Shown piece after piece: positions 18,368 through 28,437 of a stretch of DNA of 64,000 nucleotides (the first letter of the stretch is position 1; every line of letters begins with the position of its first letter). This DNA comes from Mesorhizobium sp. (GTDB taxonomy: Bacteria > Pseudomonadota > Alphaproteobacteria > Rhizobiales > Rhizobiaceae). The notes under the pieces were generated by a model. That model saw nothing but the letters and a program-made list of their open reading frames with translations. It had not been told where the DNA came from and ran no database searches. The translations under genes were made by a program, and so were the position numbers. The stretch is taken from positions 23,726 through 87,725 of the forward strand of contig NZ_JAFKIC010000111.1 of NCBI RefSeq assembly GCF_017306585.1, read 5' to 3'.

Positions 18368-19819
18368 TCAATCCTTCGGCAGGTCGAGGAAATGTCCGAC
18401 CGTGGTGGCGGGCGCGGTCCGTGCGGTGCCGCCGTCGGCCAGCGCAAGCGCCCGACCAGCGTCCGGCGCCTTCACTTCCTCGGTGTTGTTGAGGAAATAG
18501 TCGGCATTGCTGGCCGGCTGCGTGCCATCGGTCGGCTCAACCATTTTTTTCGACGGATCGACCGGCTTGACCAGATAGGGTGTCACGAGGATGACCAAGT
18601 CGGTCTCGCGCCGCTGGTAGGATTTCGACGAGAACAGCGACCCGAGCACCGGCATCTTGCCGAGGCCCGGAATGCGCGACGTGGTGATGTCGTTCTGCGA
18701 CTGCAGCAGCCCCGCGATCATGAAGCTCTGGCCATTCTTCAGATCGACCGAGGTCTTGGCGCGACGAACGGTAAAGCCCGGCACCGAAATGTTGCCGATG
18801 TTGTAGGACGCCGACGCGTCGATCGAAGAGACTTCCGGCGCGATGTCGAGACTGACCAGCCCGTCCTTGAGTACGGTCGGCGTGAAGTCCAGGCTGACGC
18901 CGTACTTCTTGTAGGTGACGGAGATTTTGCCGTTGTCCTCCGAGACCGGGATCGGGAATTCGCCGCCGGCGAGGAAGCTTGCCGTCTCGCCGGAGCGGGC
19001 GATCAGGTTGGGTTCGGCCAGCATCCGGGCCAGGCCGCGCTCCTCCAGCGCTTTGACGGCGATATCGATGGACACGCCGTTCGACAGCAGGCTGCCGATG
19101 ATCTCGCCCGTACCCGCCGTCGGCACCGACGCTCCATCCGGGCTCAGCACCACGCTACGCCCGCCGATGCCGTAGGCGAAATTGGCGCTGTACTTGGCGC
19201 CCAGATCCTGCCCTGCCTGACGGTTGATCTCGACGAAGCGGACATTGAGCTGGACCTGCTGCGACGACGAGATGTTGACCGAGTTGATCACGTCCTCCTT
19301 GCCGGAGAAGCGCGTGGCGATCTGATTGGCCTTTTCGGCGGCAACCGCATCATCGGCCTCGCCCGACAGCACGACGCGGCCATTGGCCGAGCCGACCTTG
19401 ATCTTGGCGTCCGGCACGCTGGCGCGGATGGTGCTTGCCAACTGGTCGGTGTCGAGCGTCACCTCGATGTCGACAGTGCCGACAAGCTGCTTCTTGTCGT
19501 CGAACAGCGCGATACCGGTCGTGCCGAGATTGTTGCCCAGCACATAGAAGGATTTGTCGGTCAGCGGGTTGACGTTGGCGATCTCCGGATCGCCGATGAC
19601 GATCTGGTAGAAGGCCGCGCTGGTCACGATCGTCTTGGGCTTGCCCTTGGCGACCTTGATCGATGCATTCTTGGTCGCCGAGACATAGACGACGTCATTG
19701 TCCGCCCTGGCTACGCCGGGCAACGTGAGCACGCCGCCTACGGCCAATGAAGCCGCTATCGCCAGAGCGCCCAGGGGGCGCAGCCAGCCTGTCATTCGAT
19801 ATTGGGTACGCATCAGCAT
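18368..19819 (-). CDS. cpaC: Tad pilus outer-membrane secretin CpaC/RcpA
   Basis: The product is 483 residues from the ATG at 19819 (a second ATG at 19813 is possible). It has a signal peptide of about 35 residues ending GVARA, a pilus-assembly N-domain (about residues 40-120, with YQIVIGDPEIANV and LGNNLGTTGIALFD), a BON-like domain (about 125-190, GRVVLSGEADD), and the secretin C-domain (about 225-430) with VPGFTVRRAKTSVDLKNGQS and LVILVTPYLVKP. The secretin forms the outer-membrane pore for the Flp pilus. It ends with a proline- and alanine-rich tail. The TPR lipoprotein and small lipoprotein of the locus are likely partners. Confidence 0.95.
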   Translation of the reverse strand: MLMRTQYRMTGWLRPLGALAIAASLAVGGVLTLPGVARADNDVVYVSATKNASIKVAKGKPKTIVTSAAFYQIVIGDPEIANVNPLTDKSFYVLGNNLGTTGIALFDDKKQLVGTVDIEVTLDTDQLASTIRASVPDAKIKVGSANGRVVLSGEADDAVAAEKANQIATRFSGKEDVINSVNISSSQQVQLNVRFVEINRQAGQDLGAKYSANFAYGIGGRSVVLSPDGASVPTAGTGEIIGSLLSNGVSIDIAVKALEERGLARMLAEPNLIARSGETASFLAGGEFPIPVSEDNGKISVTYKKYGVSLDFTPTVLKDGLVSLDIAPEVSSIDASASYNIGNISVPGFTVRRAKTSVDLKNGQSFMIAGLLQSQNDITTSRIPGLGKMPVLGSLFSSKSYQRRETDLVILVTPYLVKPVDPSKKMVEPTDGTQPASNADYFLNNTEEVKAPDAGRALALADGGTARTAPATTVGHFLDLPKD

Positions 19820-19849
19820 TGTCCCGTCCCGCCCGGTCCCCACCGGCCT

Positions 19850-20776
19850 TTATTTCTGGTCCCGCGCAGGAACCTGGTATTCCTCAGCCTGCGTGCCGCG
19901 CGTCACGATGACTGTCTTGAACTTCGGCTTCTCCGGCTCCTTGGTGATCGCATCGAACAGCGAGCCGGCCGCGGCCTGGGCCTTGGACGCCACCGATCCG
20001 CCGAAGGAGGAGATGGTAGTGACGCCATCCTTGCCGTCGCCACCTTCGCCGGCCGAACGAAGCGACAGCGAGAGTGTGCCGACGGTGCGGGCCAGCGCCA
20101 CTTTCTGCGCGCCTTCGGTCGTCACCTCGATGGTCACGGAATTGGCGACCTGCGGCGTGGTCTGGCGCACGTCGGCGCCCTGCCCGACGGTCAGCACCCT
20201 TGCGTCGGCGACGACGATTTCGGAGGTGATGGTCGACCCGGCCGCCCCTTGGGCGTTCTTGGCCACTTCCTGGATTTCACCGGCATCGCGCGTCAGCATG
20301 ACATCGACCCGATCACCCGGCGTGACGAAGCCGCCGACGCCGGCAATCTCGTCGGTGCGGATGGTGACCGCGCGCATCCCGGGGGACAGCATGTTGGAGA
20401 GCGTCGCGCGGCCGTTCGGCCCCGAGAGCTTGGTGAGCAGCACCGGCTCGTTGACATCGATCGGCGACAGCACCACGCGGTTGCCGTCGCCAAGCAACGC
20501 GTCGACGGTGGCAAAGGCGCCCTGCGGCAGGGAATCCTGCGGCCAGGGAATTTCGCTGAGCTTGGCGCGGTCGAGTTCCATGCCGTAACGCAACGGCGCG
20601 TTCGCCACGACGATGGTCTTGAACTCTACCTTTGGCGGCGCCGGAGCGGCGATCGACGCCGTCCTCTCTTCGCCGTTGGCCCTGGCCTGGCTCTTGACCC
20701 AGAAATCCGCGGCAAAGATCGAGATCGCGCCGAAAACGGCGGCGATGCCGATCATCGTTATGGCCTTGCCCCTCAC
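19850..20776 (-). CDS. cpaB: Flp pilus assembly protein CpaB/RcpC
   Basis: The product is 308 residues from a GTG at 20776, with AGGGG 7 bases upstream. It has one N-terminal membrane segment (about residues 8-26) and a periplasmic part with a SAF domain (about 52-120: VVVANAPLRYGMELDRAKL) followed by the RcpC/CpaB core (VTPGDRVDVMLTRD at about 157-170; NSVTIEVTTEGAQKVALA near 215-232). CpaB is thought to gate or stabilise the CpaC secretin. It is the promoter-proximal gene of this part of the locus. Upstream is a 228-base spacer and divergent parE, so no pilin or prepilin peptidase gene precedes it. Confidence 0.93.
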   Translation of the reverse strand: MRGKAITMIGIAAVFGAISIFAADFWVKSQARANGEERTASIAAPAPPKVEFKTIVVANAPLRYGMELDRAKLSEIPWPQDSLPQGAFATVDALLGDGNRVVLSPIDVNEPVLLTKLSGPNGRATLSNMLSPGMRAVTIRTDEIAGVGGFVTPGDRVDVMLTRDAGEIQEVAKNAQGAAGSTITSEIVVADARVLTVGQGADVRQTTPQVANSVTIEVTTEGAQKVALARTVGTLSLSLRSAGEGGDGKDGVTTISSFGGSVASKAQAAAGSLFDAITKEPEKPKFKTVIVTRGTQAEEYQVPARDQK

Positions 20777-21004
20777 GCCGAAACCCCTGATGCCCGTAAT
20801 TTCTTGTTATGTGAGGCTCACGCTAGGCCGGTTTGTTAAAGAATCAGGAATCCAGAAGGCCGACGGCGGACCTATTTCCGCCCGCTTGGTTATCGAATGG
20901 TTTTAGGATAAGAGGGGCTAAATCCCCGAACGTAACAGGAACCTCCGTCGCTTGGCGCTGAAAAGCGTGGCAGTATCGGCGGGTGATTCGCAGCACCGGA
21001 CCCT
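20777..21004. promoter_or_regulatory. Divergent promoter region between cpaB and parE
   Basis: Both flanking genes read outward from this 228-base spacer, so it must hold two promoters and any pilus regulator site. It is AT-richer than its flanks around 20810-20910. A short GGGGCTAAATCCCC hairpin lies near 20913-20926, in the parE leader. I cannot assign -35/-10 boxes with confidence. Confidence 0.45.
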
Positions 21005-23071
21005 ATGGCAGGCATGGACGACAACAACGATCTCTTCGGCAATATGGACAAGCAGCCGCAGCCCGTTCGCACCCCGGCGCGCCCTGCCGATCCGCTGGTC
21101 CAGGCGGCGGCCAAACGCCCCGCCGCGAGCCGTGACGGCTCCGAAGGCTACAGTGCCGCCGACATCGAGGTGCTGGAAGGCCTGGAGCCGGTGCGCCGGC
21201 GGCCGGGCATGTATATCGGCGGCACCGACGACAAGGCCATGCACCACCTGTTCGCCGAGGTCATCGACAATTCGATGGACGAGGCGGTTGCCGGCCACGC
21301 CACCTTCATCGATGTCGAGCTGTCGGCCGACGGCTTCCTGACCGTCACCGACAATGGCCGCGGCATCCCGGTCGATCCGCACCCGAAGTTCAAGAAGCCG
21401 GCGCTCGAAGTGATCATGACGACGCTGCATTCGGGCGGCAAATTCGATTCCAAGGTCTATGAAACGTCGGGCGGTCTGCACGGCGTCGGCGTCTCCGTCG
21501 TCAACGCGTTGTCCGACCATCTCGAGGTCGAAGTGGCGCGCGGCCGCCAGCTCTACCGCCAGCGCTTTTCGCGCGGCATACCGGTGAGCGGCCTGGAGCA
21601 TCTTGGCGAGGTGCATAATCGCCGCGGCACAAGGACCCGCTTCCACCCCGACGAGCAGATTTTCGGCAAGGGCGCAGCCTTCGAACCGGCGCGGCTCTAT
21701 CGCATGACGCGTTCGAAGGCCTATCTGTTCGGCGGCGTCGAAATCCGCTGGACCTGCGATCCATCGCTGATCAAGGACAAAGATCCGACGCCGGCCAAGG
21801 CCGAGTTCCATTTCCCGGGCGGCCTGAAGGATTATCTGAAAGCCACGCTGGGCGACGAGTTCCAGGTCACGCGCGAGGTGTTCGCCGGCAAGAGCGACAA
21901 GCAGGGCGGCCATGGCTCGCTCGAATGGGCGGTCACCTGGTTCGGCGGCGACGGCTTCATCAATTCCTACTGCAACACCATCCCGACCGGAGAAGGCGGC
22001 ACGCATGAGGCCGGGTTCCGCAACGTGCTGACGCGCGGCCTGCGCGCCTATGCCGAACTGGTGGGCAACAAGCGCGCCTCGATCGTCACCTCGGAAGACG
22101 TGATGATCTCGGCCGCCGGCATGCTGTCGGTGTTCATCCGCGAACCGGAATTCGTCGGCCAGACCAAGGACAGGCTGGCGACCATCGAGGCGATGCGCAT
22201 CGTCGAGACCGCGATCCGCGATCCATTCGACCACTGGCTGGCCGACAACCCGCAAGAGGCCTCGAAGCTGCTCGAATGGGTGATCGCGCGCGCCGATGAG
22301 CGCGTGCGCCGCCGCCAGGAGAAGGAAGTCTCGCGCAAGAGCGCGGTGCGCAAGCTGCGCCTGCCGGGCAAGCTCGCGGACTGCACGCAGAATGCCGCGG
22401 CCGGGGCCGAGCTCTTCATCGTCGAAGGCGACTCGGCCGGCGGCTCGGCCAAGCAGGCGCGCGACCGCGCCAGCCAGGCGGTGCTGCCGCTGCGCGGCAA
22501 GATCCTCAACGTCGCCAGCGCCGGCAACGACAAGCTGGCCGCCAATCAGCAGATATCAGACCTGATCCAGGCGCTCGGCTGCGGCACTAGATCGAAGTAC
22601 CGCGACGAGGATCTGCGCTACGACCGCGTGATCATCATGACCGACGCCGACGTCGACGGCGCCCACATCGCTTCGCTACTGATCACCTTCTTCTATCAGG
22701 AGATGCCGGGCCTGGTCCGTGGCGGCCATCTCTATATGGCGGTGCCGCCGCTCTATTCGATCCGGCAGGGCGGCAAGGTCGGCTATGCCCGTGACGATGC
22801 GCACAAGGACGAACTTCTGCGCACCGAGTTCACCGGGCGCGGCAAGGTCGAGATCGGCCGTTTCAAGGGCCTGGGCGAAATGATGGCCTCGCAGCTCAAG
22901 GAAACCACCATGGATCCGAGGAAGCGCACATTGCTCAGGGTCGATGTGATCGACGCCGAGGCCGCGACCAAGGACGCGGTCGACGCGCTGATGGGCACCA
23001 AGCCGGAAGCCCGCTTCCGCTTCATCCAGGAACGCGCCGAATTCGCCGAGACGGAAGTGCTGGATATCTAG
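21005..23071 (+). CDS. parE: DNA topoisomerase IV subunit B
   Basis: ParE is the ATPase subunit of topoisomerase IV, which decatenates daughter chromosomes. The 688-residue product has a GHKL ATPase domain ([13 protein letters not shown] at about 80-92, [31 protein letters not shown]), a transducer domain, and a TOPRIM domain with EGDSAGGSA beginning at E474 and DADVDGAH from D547. It lacks the insert seen in Gram-negative GyrB, and the N-terminal 45 residues are polar and disordered as in other alphaproteobacterial ParE. The ATG at 21005 and one at 21014 are both possible starts. The gene is monocistronic or followed 45 bases later by a FUSC gene. Confidence 0.95.
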   Translation: MAGMDDNNDLFGNMDKQPQPVRTPARPADPLVQAAAKRPAASRDGSEGYSAADIEVLEGLEPVRRRPGMYIGGTDDKAMHHLFAEVIDNSMDEAVAGHATFIDVELSADGFLTVTDNGRGIPVDPHPKFKKPALEVIMTTLHSGGKFDSKVYETSGGLHGVGVSVVNALSDHLEVEVARGRQLYRQRFSRGIPVSGLEHLGEVHNRRGTRTRFHPDEQIFGKGAAFEPARLYRMTRSKAYLFGGVEIRWTCDPSLIKDKDPTPAKAEFHFPGGLKDYLKATLGDEFQVTREVFAGKSDKQGGHGSLEWAVTWFGGDGFINSYCNTIPTGEGGTHEAGFRNVLTRGLRAYAELVGNKRASIVTSEDVMISAAGMLSVFIREPEFVGQTKDRLATIEAMRIVETAIRDPFDHWLADNPQEASKLLEWVIARADERVRRRQEKEVSRKSAVRKLRLPGKLADCTQNAAAGAELFIVEGDSAGGSAKQARDRASQAVLPLRGKILNVASAGNDKLAANQQISDLIQALGCGTRSKYRDEDLRYDRVIIMTDADVDGAHIASLLITFFYQEMPGLVRGGHLYMAVPPLYSIRQGGKVGYARDDAHKDELLRTEFTGRGKVEIGRFKGLGEMMASQLKETTMDPRKRTLLRVDVIDAEAATKDAVDALMGTKPEARFRFIQERAEFAETEVLDI

Positions 23072-23116
23072 CCGCCTGCCGGTCCATAACAAGCTCAACC
23101 CCGCGGAGACGAGCAT

Positions 23117-25186
23117 GTGACCGGCGCACGGCTGAAAGCCTATTTCGAGACCAGCCTGGCCGGGTTGACGCAACCGACGCGCTCAGACTGGATTTTCGCC
23201 CTGCGAACCGTTTCGGCCGGCCTGATCGCATTGCTGGTTGCCTACGCGCTGAAGCTCGACCATCCGCAGTGGGCGATGATGACGGTGTTCATCGTCGCCC
23301 AGCCCGTTGCCGGCATGGTGCTGGCGAAAGGCTTCTACCGGCTGCTTGGCACGCTTGCCGGCGGCGTCGCGGCGATCGGCATCACAACGGTTTTCGGCAC
23401 CAGTCCATGGGTGCTGGTGACGGTGCTTGCGATCTGGATCGGCATCTGCACCTTCGTCTCGTCACTGCTGCGCAATCCGGAAGCCTATGGCGCCGCGCTT
23501 GCCGGCTATACCGCGATGATCATCGGCCTGCCCGCCTTCGGCCAACCCCATCTGGTGGTCGACCTCGCGGTCGCGCGCTGCGCCGAGATCGTGCTGGGCA
23601 TCGTGTGCGCCGGGCTGACCAGCCGGCTGATCCTACCCAAGCTTGCCAGCGACGCCATCATCTCGCGGCTGAAACGCTGCATCATCGATCTCGCCACCTA
23701 CGCCGGCGGCGCGTTTTCGGGCGGCGATCGGGCGACGCTCATCGGCCTGCACCGCAAGCTTGTCGCCGACACCCAGACACTTGGCGAGATGCGCGCCTAT
23801 GCCCGGCTCGAGGCACCAAGCTTCGCGCCGCGCTCCCACCCGGTGAGGCGCACCATCGGCCAGCTTCTTTCCGCCCTGTCGGCAGCGCGCGCGCTCTATT
23901 CCCATGCCGCCCCAAAGAACGCCGCGCTCATTCCGGTGCGCAGCGAATTGCACATACTGGTCAGTGAATTGGCGGCCAAACCGGGTGCATTGGATGACAC
24001 AGCGCCCTGGGTGGAACGGCTTGATGCGATCGCGGCCAAGGCCAGGCAATTGCCCGATGCCGCCGCCGACCAAGGCGACGACAGGGTCGGCACCATCACC
24101 CGCCTGACCATCGCCGCCGATTTCGCCGAGGCGCTCAAACAGGTGCTGCGCGGTCTGGATGCCTTGCGCGCGCCGGCCACACGCCGCCCAGGCCCCGGCA
24201 GCCGGCAACCCGCGCTGGTGGTGCATCGCGACTATCCCGGCGCCACCCGCAATGCCATCCGCGCCGCCCTTGCCACGCTGCTGGTCGCCGCCTTCTGGCT
24301 GACGACGAAATGGTCGGAAGCAGCCGGCACCGTCATTCTCGTCGCCGTCGTGTCGAGCCTGTTCGCCGCGCGCCCCGACCCAGTGCAGGTGTCCTGGGGA
24401 TTCTTCAAGGGAACGTTGATCGCCCTGCCCTTTGCCTTTCTCGTCGGGCAGATCGCGCTTCCCGCTCTGCCCGGCTTCGGCTGGTTCATGCTTTTTGTCG
24501 TGCCCATCATGGTGCCGGCTGCCCTTGCCATGGCAAATCCTCGCTATGTCGGCGTGGCGACGGCCTTCGCCATCAACTTCCTCGCTTTCCTCAGCCCGCA
24601 TCAGGCGATGACCTACGCGCCAGGCCCGTTCTTCGCCGGCTCGGCATCGATCCTGGTCGGCATCCTGCTGGCGATCGGCGTGTTCATCGTCGTGTTGCCA
24701 GCCGATCCCTGGCTCGCGGCCAACCGCATCGTGCGCGCCATGCGCGAGGACCTGGCGCGGCTTTGCCTGCATGAGCGTGTGCCCAGGCGTTCGGCCTTCG
24801 AGAGCCTGGCCTATGACCGGGTCAACCAGTTGATGCCGCTGGTGCAGAATTCAGGCCGAACCGGCGAAGCGGTTCTGGGCGGCGGCGTCGCCGCCGTCAC
24901 GGTCGGCCTGGAGATCCTGCGGTTGCGCGGTGCGAGCCTGAACCATGCCATCCCGTCCGAAACGGCGCTTTCGGTCGCCAATTTCCTGAGAGGGCTGGCG
25001 CGCGAATTGCTGTTTCGAGCCCCCGGCGACCCTCAGACTGCGACCATCGCCGTCGCCCGACAGTATGCGGCCAGCATAGCCCAGCGAAACGCCACGGGCG
25101 ATATGTTGCAGATCGCGGCCTCGCTGCGCATCATCGCCGCGGCAATGGAGGATTTTCCGGATTTTTTTGCAAAAGATCGGGGTTAG
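23117..25186 (+). CDS. FUSC-family inner-membrane protein (AaeB/YccS-like)
   Basis: The 689-residue product has the duplicated layout of the FUSC family. An N-terminal bundle of about six helices (about residues 27-180, starting ALRTVSAGLIALLVAYAL) is followed by a cytoplasmic helical region (about 185-370), a second bundle of six helices (about 375-540, starting NAIRAALATLLVAAFWLTT) and a C-terminal soluble region. HPQWAMMTVFIVAQP is a family motif. Characterised relatives export aromatic carboxylic acids (AaeB) or are linked to fusaric acid resistance; the substrate here is unknown. The start is GTG with CGGAGACGAGC upstream. No membrane-fusion partner is adjacent. Confidence 0.85.
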   Translation: MTGARLKAYFETSLAGLTQPTRSDWIFALRTVSAGLIALLVAYALKLDHPQWAMMTVFIVAQPVAGMVLAKGFYRLLGTLAGGVAAIGITTVFGTSPWVLVTVLAIWIGICTFVSSLLRNPEAYGAALAGYTAMIIGLPAFGQPHLVVDLAVARCAEIVLGIVCAGLTSRLILPKLASDAIISRLKRCIIDLATYAGGAFSGGDRATLIGLHRKLVADTQTLGEMRAYARLEAPSFAPRSHPVRRTIGQLLSALSAARALYSHAAPKNAALIPVRSELHILVSELAAKPGALDDTAPWVERLDAIAAKARQLPDAAADQGDDRVGTITRLTIAADFAEALKQVLRGLDALRAPATRRPGPGSRQPALVVHRDYPGATRNAIRAALATLLVAAFWLTTKWSEAAGTVILVAVVSSLFAARPDPVQVSWGFFKGTLIALPFAFLVGQIALPALPGFGWFMLFVVPIMVPAALAMANPRYVGVATAFAINFLAFLSPHQAMTYAPGPFFAGSASILVGILLAIGVFIVVLPADPWLAANRIVRAMREDLARLCLHERVPRRSAFESLAYDRVNQLMPLVQNSGRTGEAVLGGGVAAVTVGLEILRLRGASLNHAIPSETALSVANFLRGLARELLFRAPGDPQTATIAVARQYAASIAQRNATGDMLQIAASLRIIAAAMEDFPDFFAKDRG

Positions 25187-25504
25187 GCTGGACATTTCGC
25201 CAGATCAATCAACGGCATCGAGTGACAAGTTTCTATGGATAAAAATACTCCGTAGAATCCGTCGGCCGAGACGCAATTCCATCGGGATGTTTCTGGCCAT
25301 ACATCGATTTTGATTCAAGCAATACGATCACAAAAATCACGTTGCTGAAAATATAAATACATAAAGAGTAACATTCATTATTTTCTCTGTTTTTTGCTAA
25401 AATGACATACATCTCCATCGACGTGACCAAGATTCCGGCCTATCGTTCAACGGTCGCTGGGGGCGCGGCCCACAGAATAGATGGGTCTGTGAAAGGGGCG
25501 GAAA
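25187..25504. other. AT-rich intergenic region before the unknown secreted protein gene
   Basis: This 318-base stretch is far richer in A and T than the surrounding genes, with runs such as AAAAATCACG and AAATATAAATACATAAAG. It likely holds the promoter for the gene at 25505. A minus-strand frame of 65 codons (25233-25430) has no ribosome site or recognisable product and is not called. I see no tRNA, inverted-repeat or IS end here. Confidence 0.5.
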
Positions 25505-27082
25505 ATGCGAATTTATACAGTGCTACTCGCACTATTTGGAATAGCCATTGCCACCGGCCTCGCGCAGGGAGCTTCAATCGCCAAATTACCTCGAGACGCC
25601 AAACAGGACGTCGCCAACATTGTCGAAACGCCAAAGAAAGTTGTCAAACGCGAGTCTGACAACACCTATCGGGTCGACTTTAAATGCGAACCAAGAAAAC
25701 CACTCGCCGGAGAGACTACGATCGGCCTTTTCTTCAGGAGCACAACCATTGCCACTCAAACTATTATCGTATCAACGTCACTACCAGCGTTAAAGGCAGA
25801 CGGAAAAAGCGTTGATCTTCCCGCTGCCGCTGACATTAAAATCGCCGTTCCGATATACTCCGTCAACAGTCTGTCCTCTGTAAACAACACTAAATGCGAT
25901 AATTCATTCTACATAGCAGGCGCGGCAGATCTGTCCTTGGTTTCGATAGTAACCCTCGGGAAGTCAGATTCCCCGTCTGCGTTCTATAAGACACTTATGG
26001 CTGGGATCGACATAATTCCTCCACTCTTTTCCCTCTTCTCTGGAGTTGACCTGCCCAAAAATGTCGCCGACACTCTAACCAAAGTAGACAGGCTCGACGC
26101 TCCCTACGGAGCGTTGCTAGCTACGCTGTCAACTGGCGCAAACCAAGCGATATCGCGTCCACTCCGCGTCGGCAGATATACTGTGCTCACAGCGTTCAGC
26201 AAAGTGACAGTCGACATTTACCCTATCGCGTCCATGGTTCTTGACGACCGCTTCCGTACAGACTTTTCCGCATCATTGAAGACCGCGGGCACCAGTATAT
26301 CGGCCACGGACGATCCTGACGCAACAAGGTCGAAAGTCGATGGTGCAGTTGACGATCTCGGTTTCCACAGCACCGCTGATCACGCCTTCGCGCTCTTCCT
26401 TCTGGCGCGGCGGGCCGGCCTCCACGACGAAGGGATGATGAAGACACTGGGCAAGGAGTATGCTGCGGCGATCGCGGAGTTCCCGCCGAAGATTCGGAAG
26501 CTTTTTAAGGGCATGGCAGCCATCAATGCCGATTCGGTGGCAGACGTGTTTTCAAGTGCGCCCGACAACGACTTGCCGGACGTGAAACAGCCTGCCCCGG
26601 ACAGGGTTCAGAATGTGGCTTACCAAGTCATCGCCGTCCTCAGTGCCTATGGCCGGGCCGATCCAGAGCCCGCTACACCGCGCGCTACTCTAGTCAAGGC
26701 GCTGGCGCCGACCGGGTTGATCCATGACTTGACGACGGCCAATCTTCTACAGGAAGGGAGCAAAGTCGTACCGGCAGCAGACTTGGCCAAGACCTTACGT
26801 GCGCTGGGTTTTCGCCGCTTTGGTTGCCAGGTTCCGACGGATGACCAGACTATCAAGCGGAGCGTCGACGGAGCTGGATGGACGTTCCTTGCCTTCAAGG
26901 TTGAAGCCAAGGCAACTGCCGCAAAGGCGGCTGATGCCTATGCCATTCGTGTTCTCTTTGACAAATCAAAGGTTGCGGCTCTTCGAATATTCGATGACCC
27001 AAAGGCCTATGTGATCCCCGTTCTCGTCGCGCAAAGCTATAGTTGCGCGAGTTTGCAAATCAGCCCGCCTCCCAAGACCTGA
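25505..27082 (+). CDS. Unknown secreted protein in an AT-rich islet
   Basis: I do not recognise this 525-residue protein. The first 23 residues form a signal peptide (LLALFGIAIATGLAQGAS), so it is periplasmic or secreted. A beta-rich N-terminal part (about 45-260) contains KCEPRKPLAGETTIGLFFRS and two cysteines at C60 and C127 that could form a disulfide. A helical middle part follows (about 270-420, with HAFALFLLARRAGLHDEGM), then a compact C-terminal part with FGCQVPTDDQ and a Cys near the end. AAAGGGGCGG precedes the ATG. The 5' half uses A/T-ending codons unlike its neighbours, suggesting transfer; the 3' half is closer to the local norm, so the gene may be a mosaic. Confidence 0.6.
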   Translation: MRIYTVLLALFGIAIATGLAQGASIAKLPRDAKQDVANIVETPKKVVKRESDNTYRVDFKCEPRKPLAGETTIGLFFRSTTIATQTIIVSTSLPALKADGKSVDLPAAADIKIAVPIYSVNSLSSVNNTKCDNSFYIAGAADLSLVSIVTLGKSDSPSAFYKTLMAGIDIIPPLFSLFSGVDLPKNVADTLTKVDRLDAPYGALLATLSTGANQAISRPLRVGRYTVLTAFSKVTVDIYPIASMVLDDRFRTDFSASLKTAGTSISATDDPDATRSKVDGAVDDLGFHSTADHAFALFLLARRAGLHDEGMMKTLGKEYAAAIAEFPPKIRKLFKGMAAINADSVADVFSSAPDNDLPDVKQPAPDRVQNVAYQVIAVLSAYGRADPEPATPRATLVKALAPTGLIHDLTTANLLQEGSKVVPAADLAKTLRALGFRRFGCQVPTDDQTIKRSVDGAGWTFLAFKVEAKATAAKAADAYAIRVLFDKSKVAALRIFDDPKAYVIPVLVAQSYSCASLQISPPPKT

Positions 27083-27158
27083 AAGCCCTCTTGAGAAGGC
27101 GAGCGCAGATCATCACCTACATCCTGTCGTCTGCGGCACTGGGTCGCTATCGACGCCT

Positions 27159-28283
27159 TTACGCCGCGGCTATCGCCAGAGCATGGCCGCGCGCATTCTC
27201 GCGCAGTGCATCGAGATGGATCGACTTGACCAGGGCGGCGAGGTCGCCTTCGGCGGATTGCCCACCCAATTCCTTCAGCATCAGCCACGTGACTTCCTGC
27301 ACGCCAGCGACGCGCTTGCCATTGGCAACCTCGCGCCAGATCTTCAGCGCCCGCAGGATGATCGCATGCGTTCCGGCAGCCAGGCCCGCATTGCGAAACA
27401 GCGCCTGCAGGGCAACGTCGTGTCCGCCGGCCAGCAGCGCCCGCACCCGCTGTTCCGACTGCTGACCGAGCACGACCAGCGTGGAGCCGAAGAAATCCAC
27501 TTTGCCATGCGCGATGGTGCGGATGAGGAAGCTCGCGGTGAGATCGCCGCGCAGCCTCAGATGCTCGATCAGTGCGGCATGTTCTTCCTGGCGCGTGCCC
27601 TCAATGAGGGTCACCGATGCCTTGATGCAGGCATCGCGCATGACGCGTTCGGCGCGCGCGGCGCCCATGAGCGCCATCACCAGCGGCGAGGTCTTCAATG
27701 TCTCGCCAAGCTTTACCAGCAGCATATGGCGGCAGTCGGCAGGCAGCCTGACATCGGATATCAGCGCCTCGCGCACCAGCGGCAAGTGCCCATGCCGTTC
27801 GGCCATGCGGCGGAAACTCAGGGAAGCGATGTCGGCCCCGCTGTTGCCGAGCAGCACGGCGCAGGCTTCGGCCTCGCCGATCTCGGCGATGGCCGCCGAA
27901 AGCGCCATCGAGACGAGCGGGCGGTCGGCGATCAGCTTCTGCGTCGCCTTCTGGCTTGCCGCGACGCGATTGATCAGGTCGGCGTCGGTAAGCAGCGGCG
28001 AGCGCGCCAGAACGACACCGGCGACTTCCGGCTGGTCGGCGGCGAGCGCGCTGATGATCTGCAAGGGCGCGTGGTGGCTCATCGACAGCGCTTCGGCCAT
28101 TGCCAGACGCACTTTCGACGAGGCGTCGTCCAGGAGCAGCGTCAATGCCGCTTCGGCGGCGCAGCGGTCCTCGAACGGCAGTTCGGAATTGACATAGGCC
28201 CGGGCCAGCGCGTTGGCCGCGGCGGCGCGCTCCGAGACCCTGGCCGTGTAGATCCATTTCAGGAAATGCGAAACAACAACCAT
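27159..28283 (-). CDS. DUF2336 domain protein
   Basis: The product is 374 residues, almost entirely helical, with HEAT-like features: DRCAAEAALTLLLDDASSKVR (about 38-58) and several repeats of the A-L-x-D-x-x-x-V type. The DUF2336 family is common in alphaproteobacteria and has no assigned biochemical role; some members are linked to cell-cycle or stress signalling. No signal peptide or membrane helix is seen, so it is cytoplasmic. The ribosome site before the ATG at 28283 is weak. It converges on the AT-rich secreted-protein gene and is divergent from the MaoC gene. Confidence 0.75.
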   Translation of the reverse strand: MVVVSHFLKWIYTARVSERAAAANALARAYVNSELPFEDRCAAEAALTLLLDDASSKVRLAMAEALSMSHHAPLQIISALAADQPEVAGVVLARSPLLTDADLINRVAASQKATQKLIADRPLVSMALSAAIAEIGEAEACAVLLGNSGADIASLSFRRMAERHGHLPLVREALISDVRLPADCRHMLLVKLGETLKTSPLVMALMGAARAERVMRDACIKASVTLIEGTRQEEHAALIEHLRLRGDLTASFLIRTIAHGKVDFFGSTLVVLGQQSEQRVRALLAGGHDVALQALFRNAGLAAGTHAIILRALKIWREVANGKRVAGVQEVTWLMLKELGGQSAEGDLAALVKSIHLDALRENARGHALAIAAA

Positions 28284-28437
28284 GCCTGTCTGCTTATGCC
28301 CCTTGCCGGATGGTTTCCGGCCCCGGTGATGACGGTAGGCAGAAATGGTTTACGAACGGTTCACCATGTTCATTAACTGGCTTGCGAGCCAGGTTTGCAA
28401 CGCCTATCAACCGTCAACCAGCGGAGGAGAGACAGAC

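Noticed and set aside
25233-25430. Minus-strand frame of 65 codons in the AT-rich spacer
   Set aside because: No ribosome site, no family, and AT-rich spacers yield such frames by chance.
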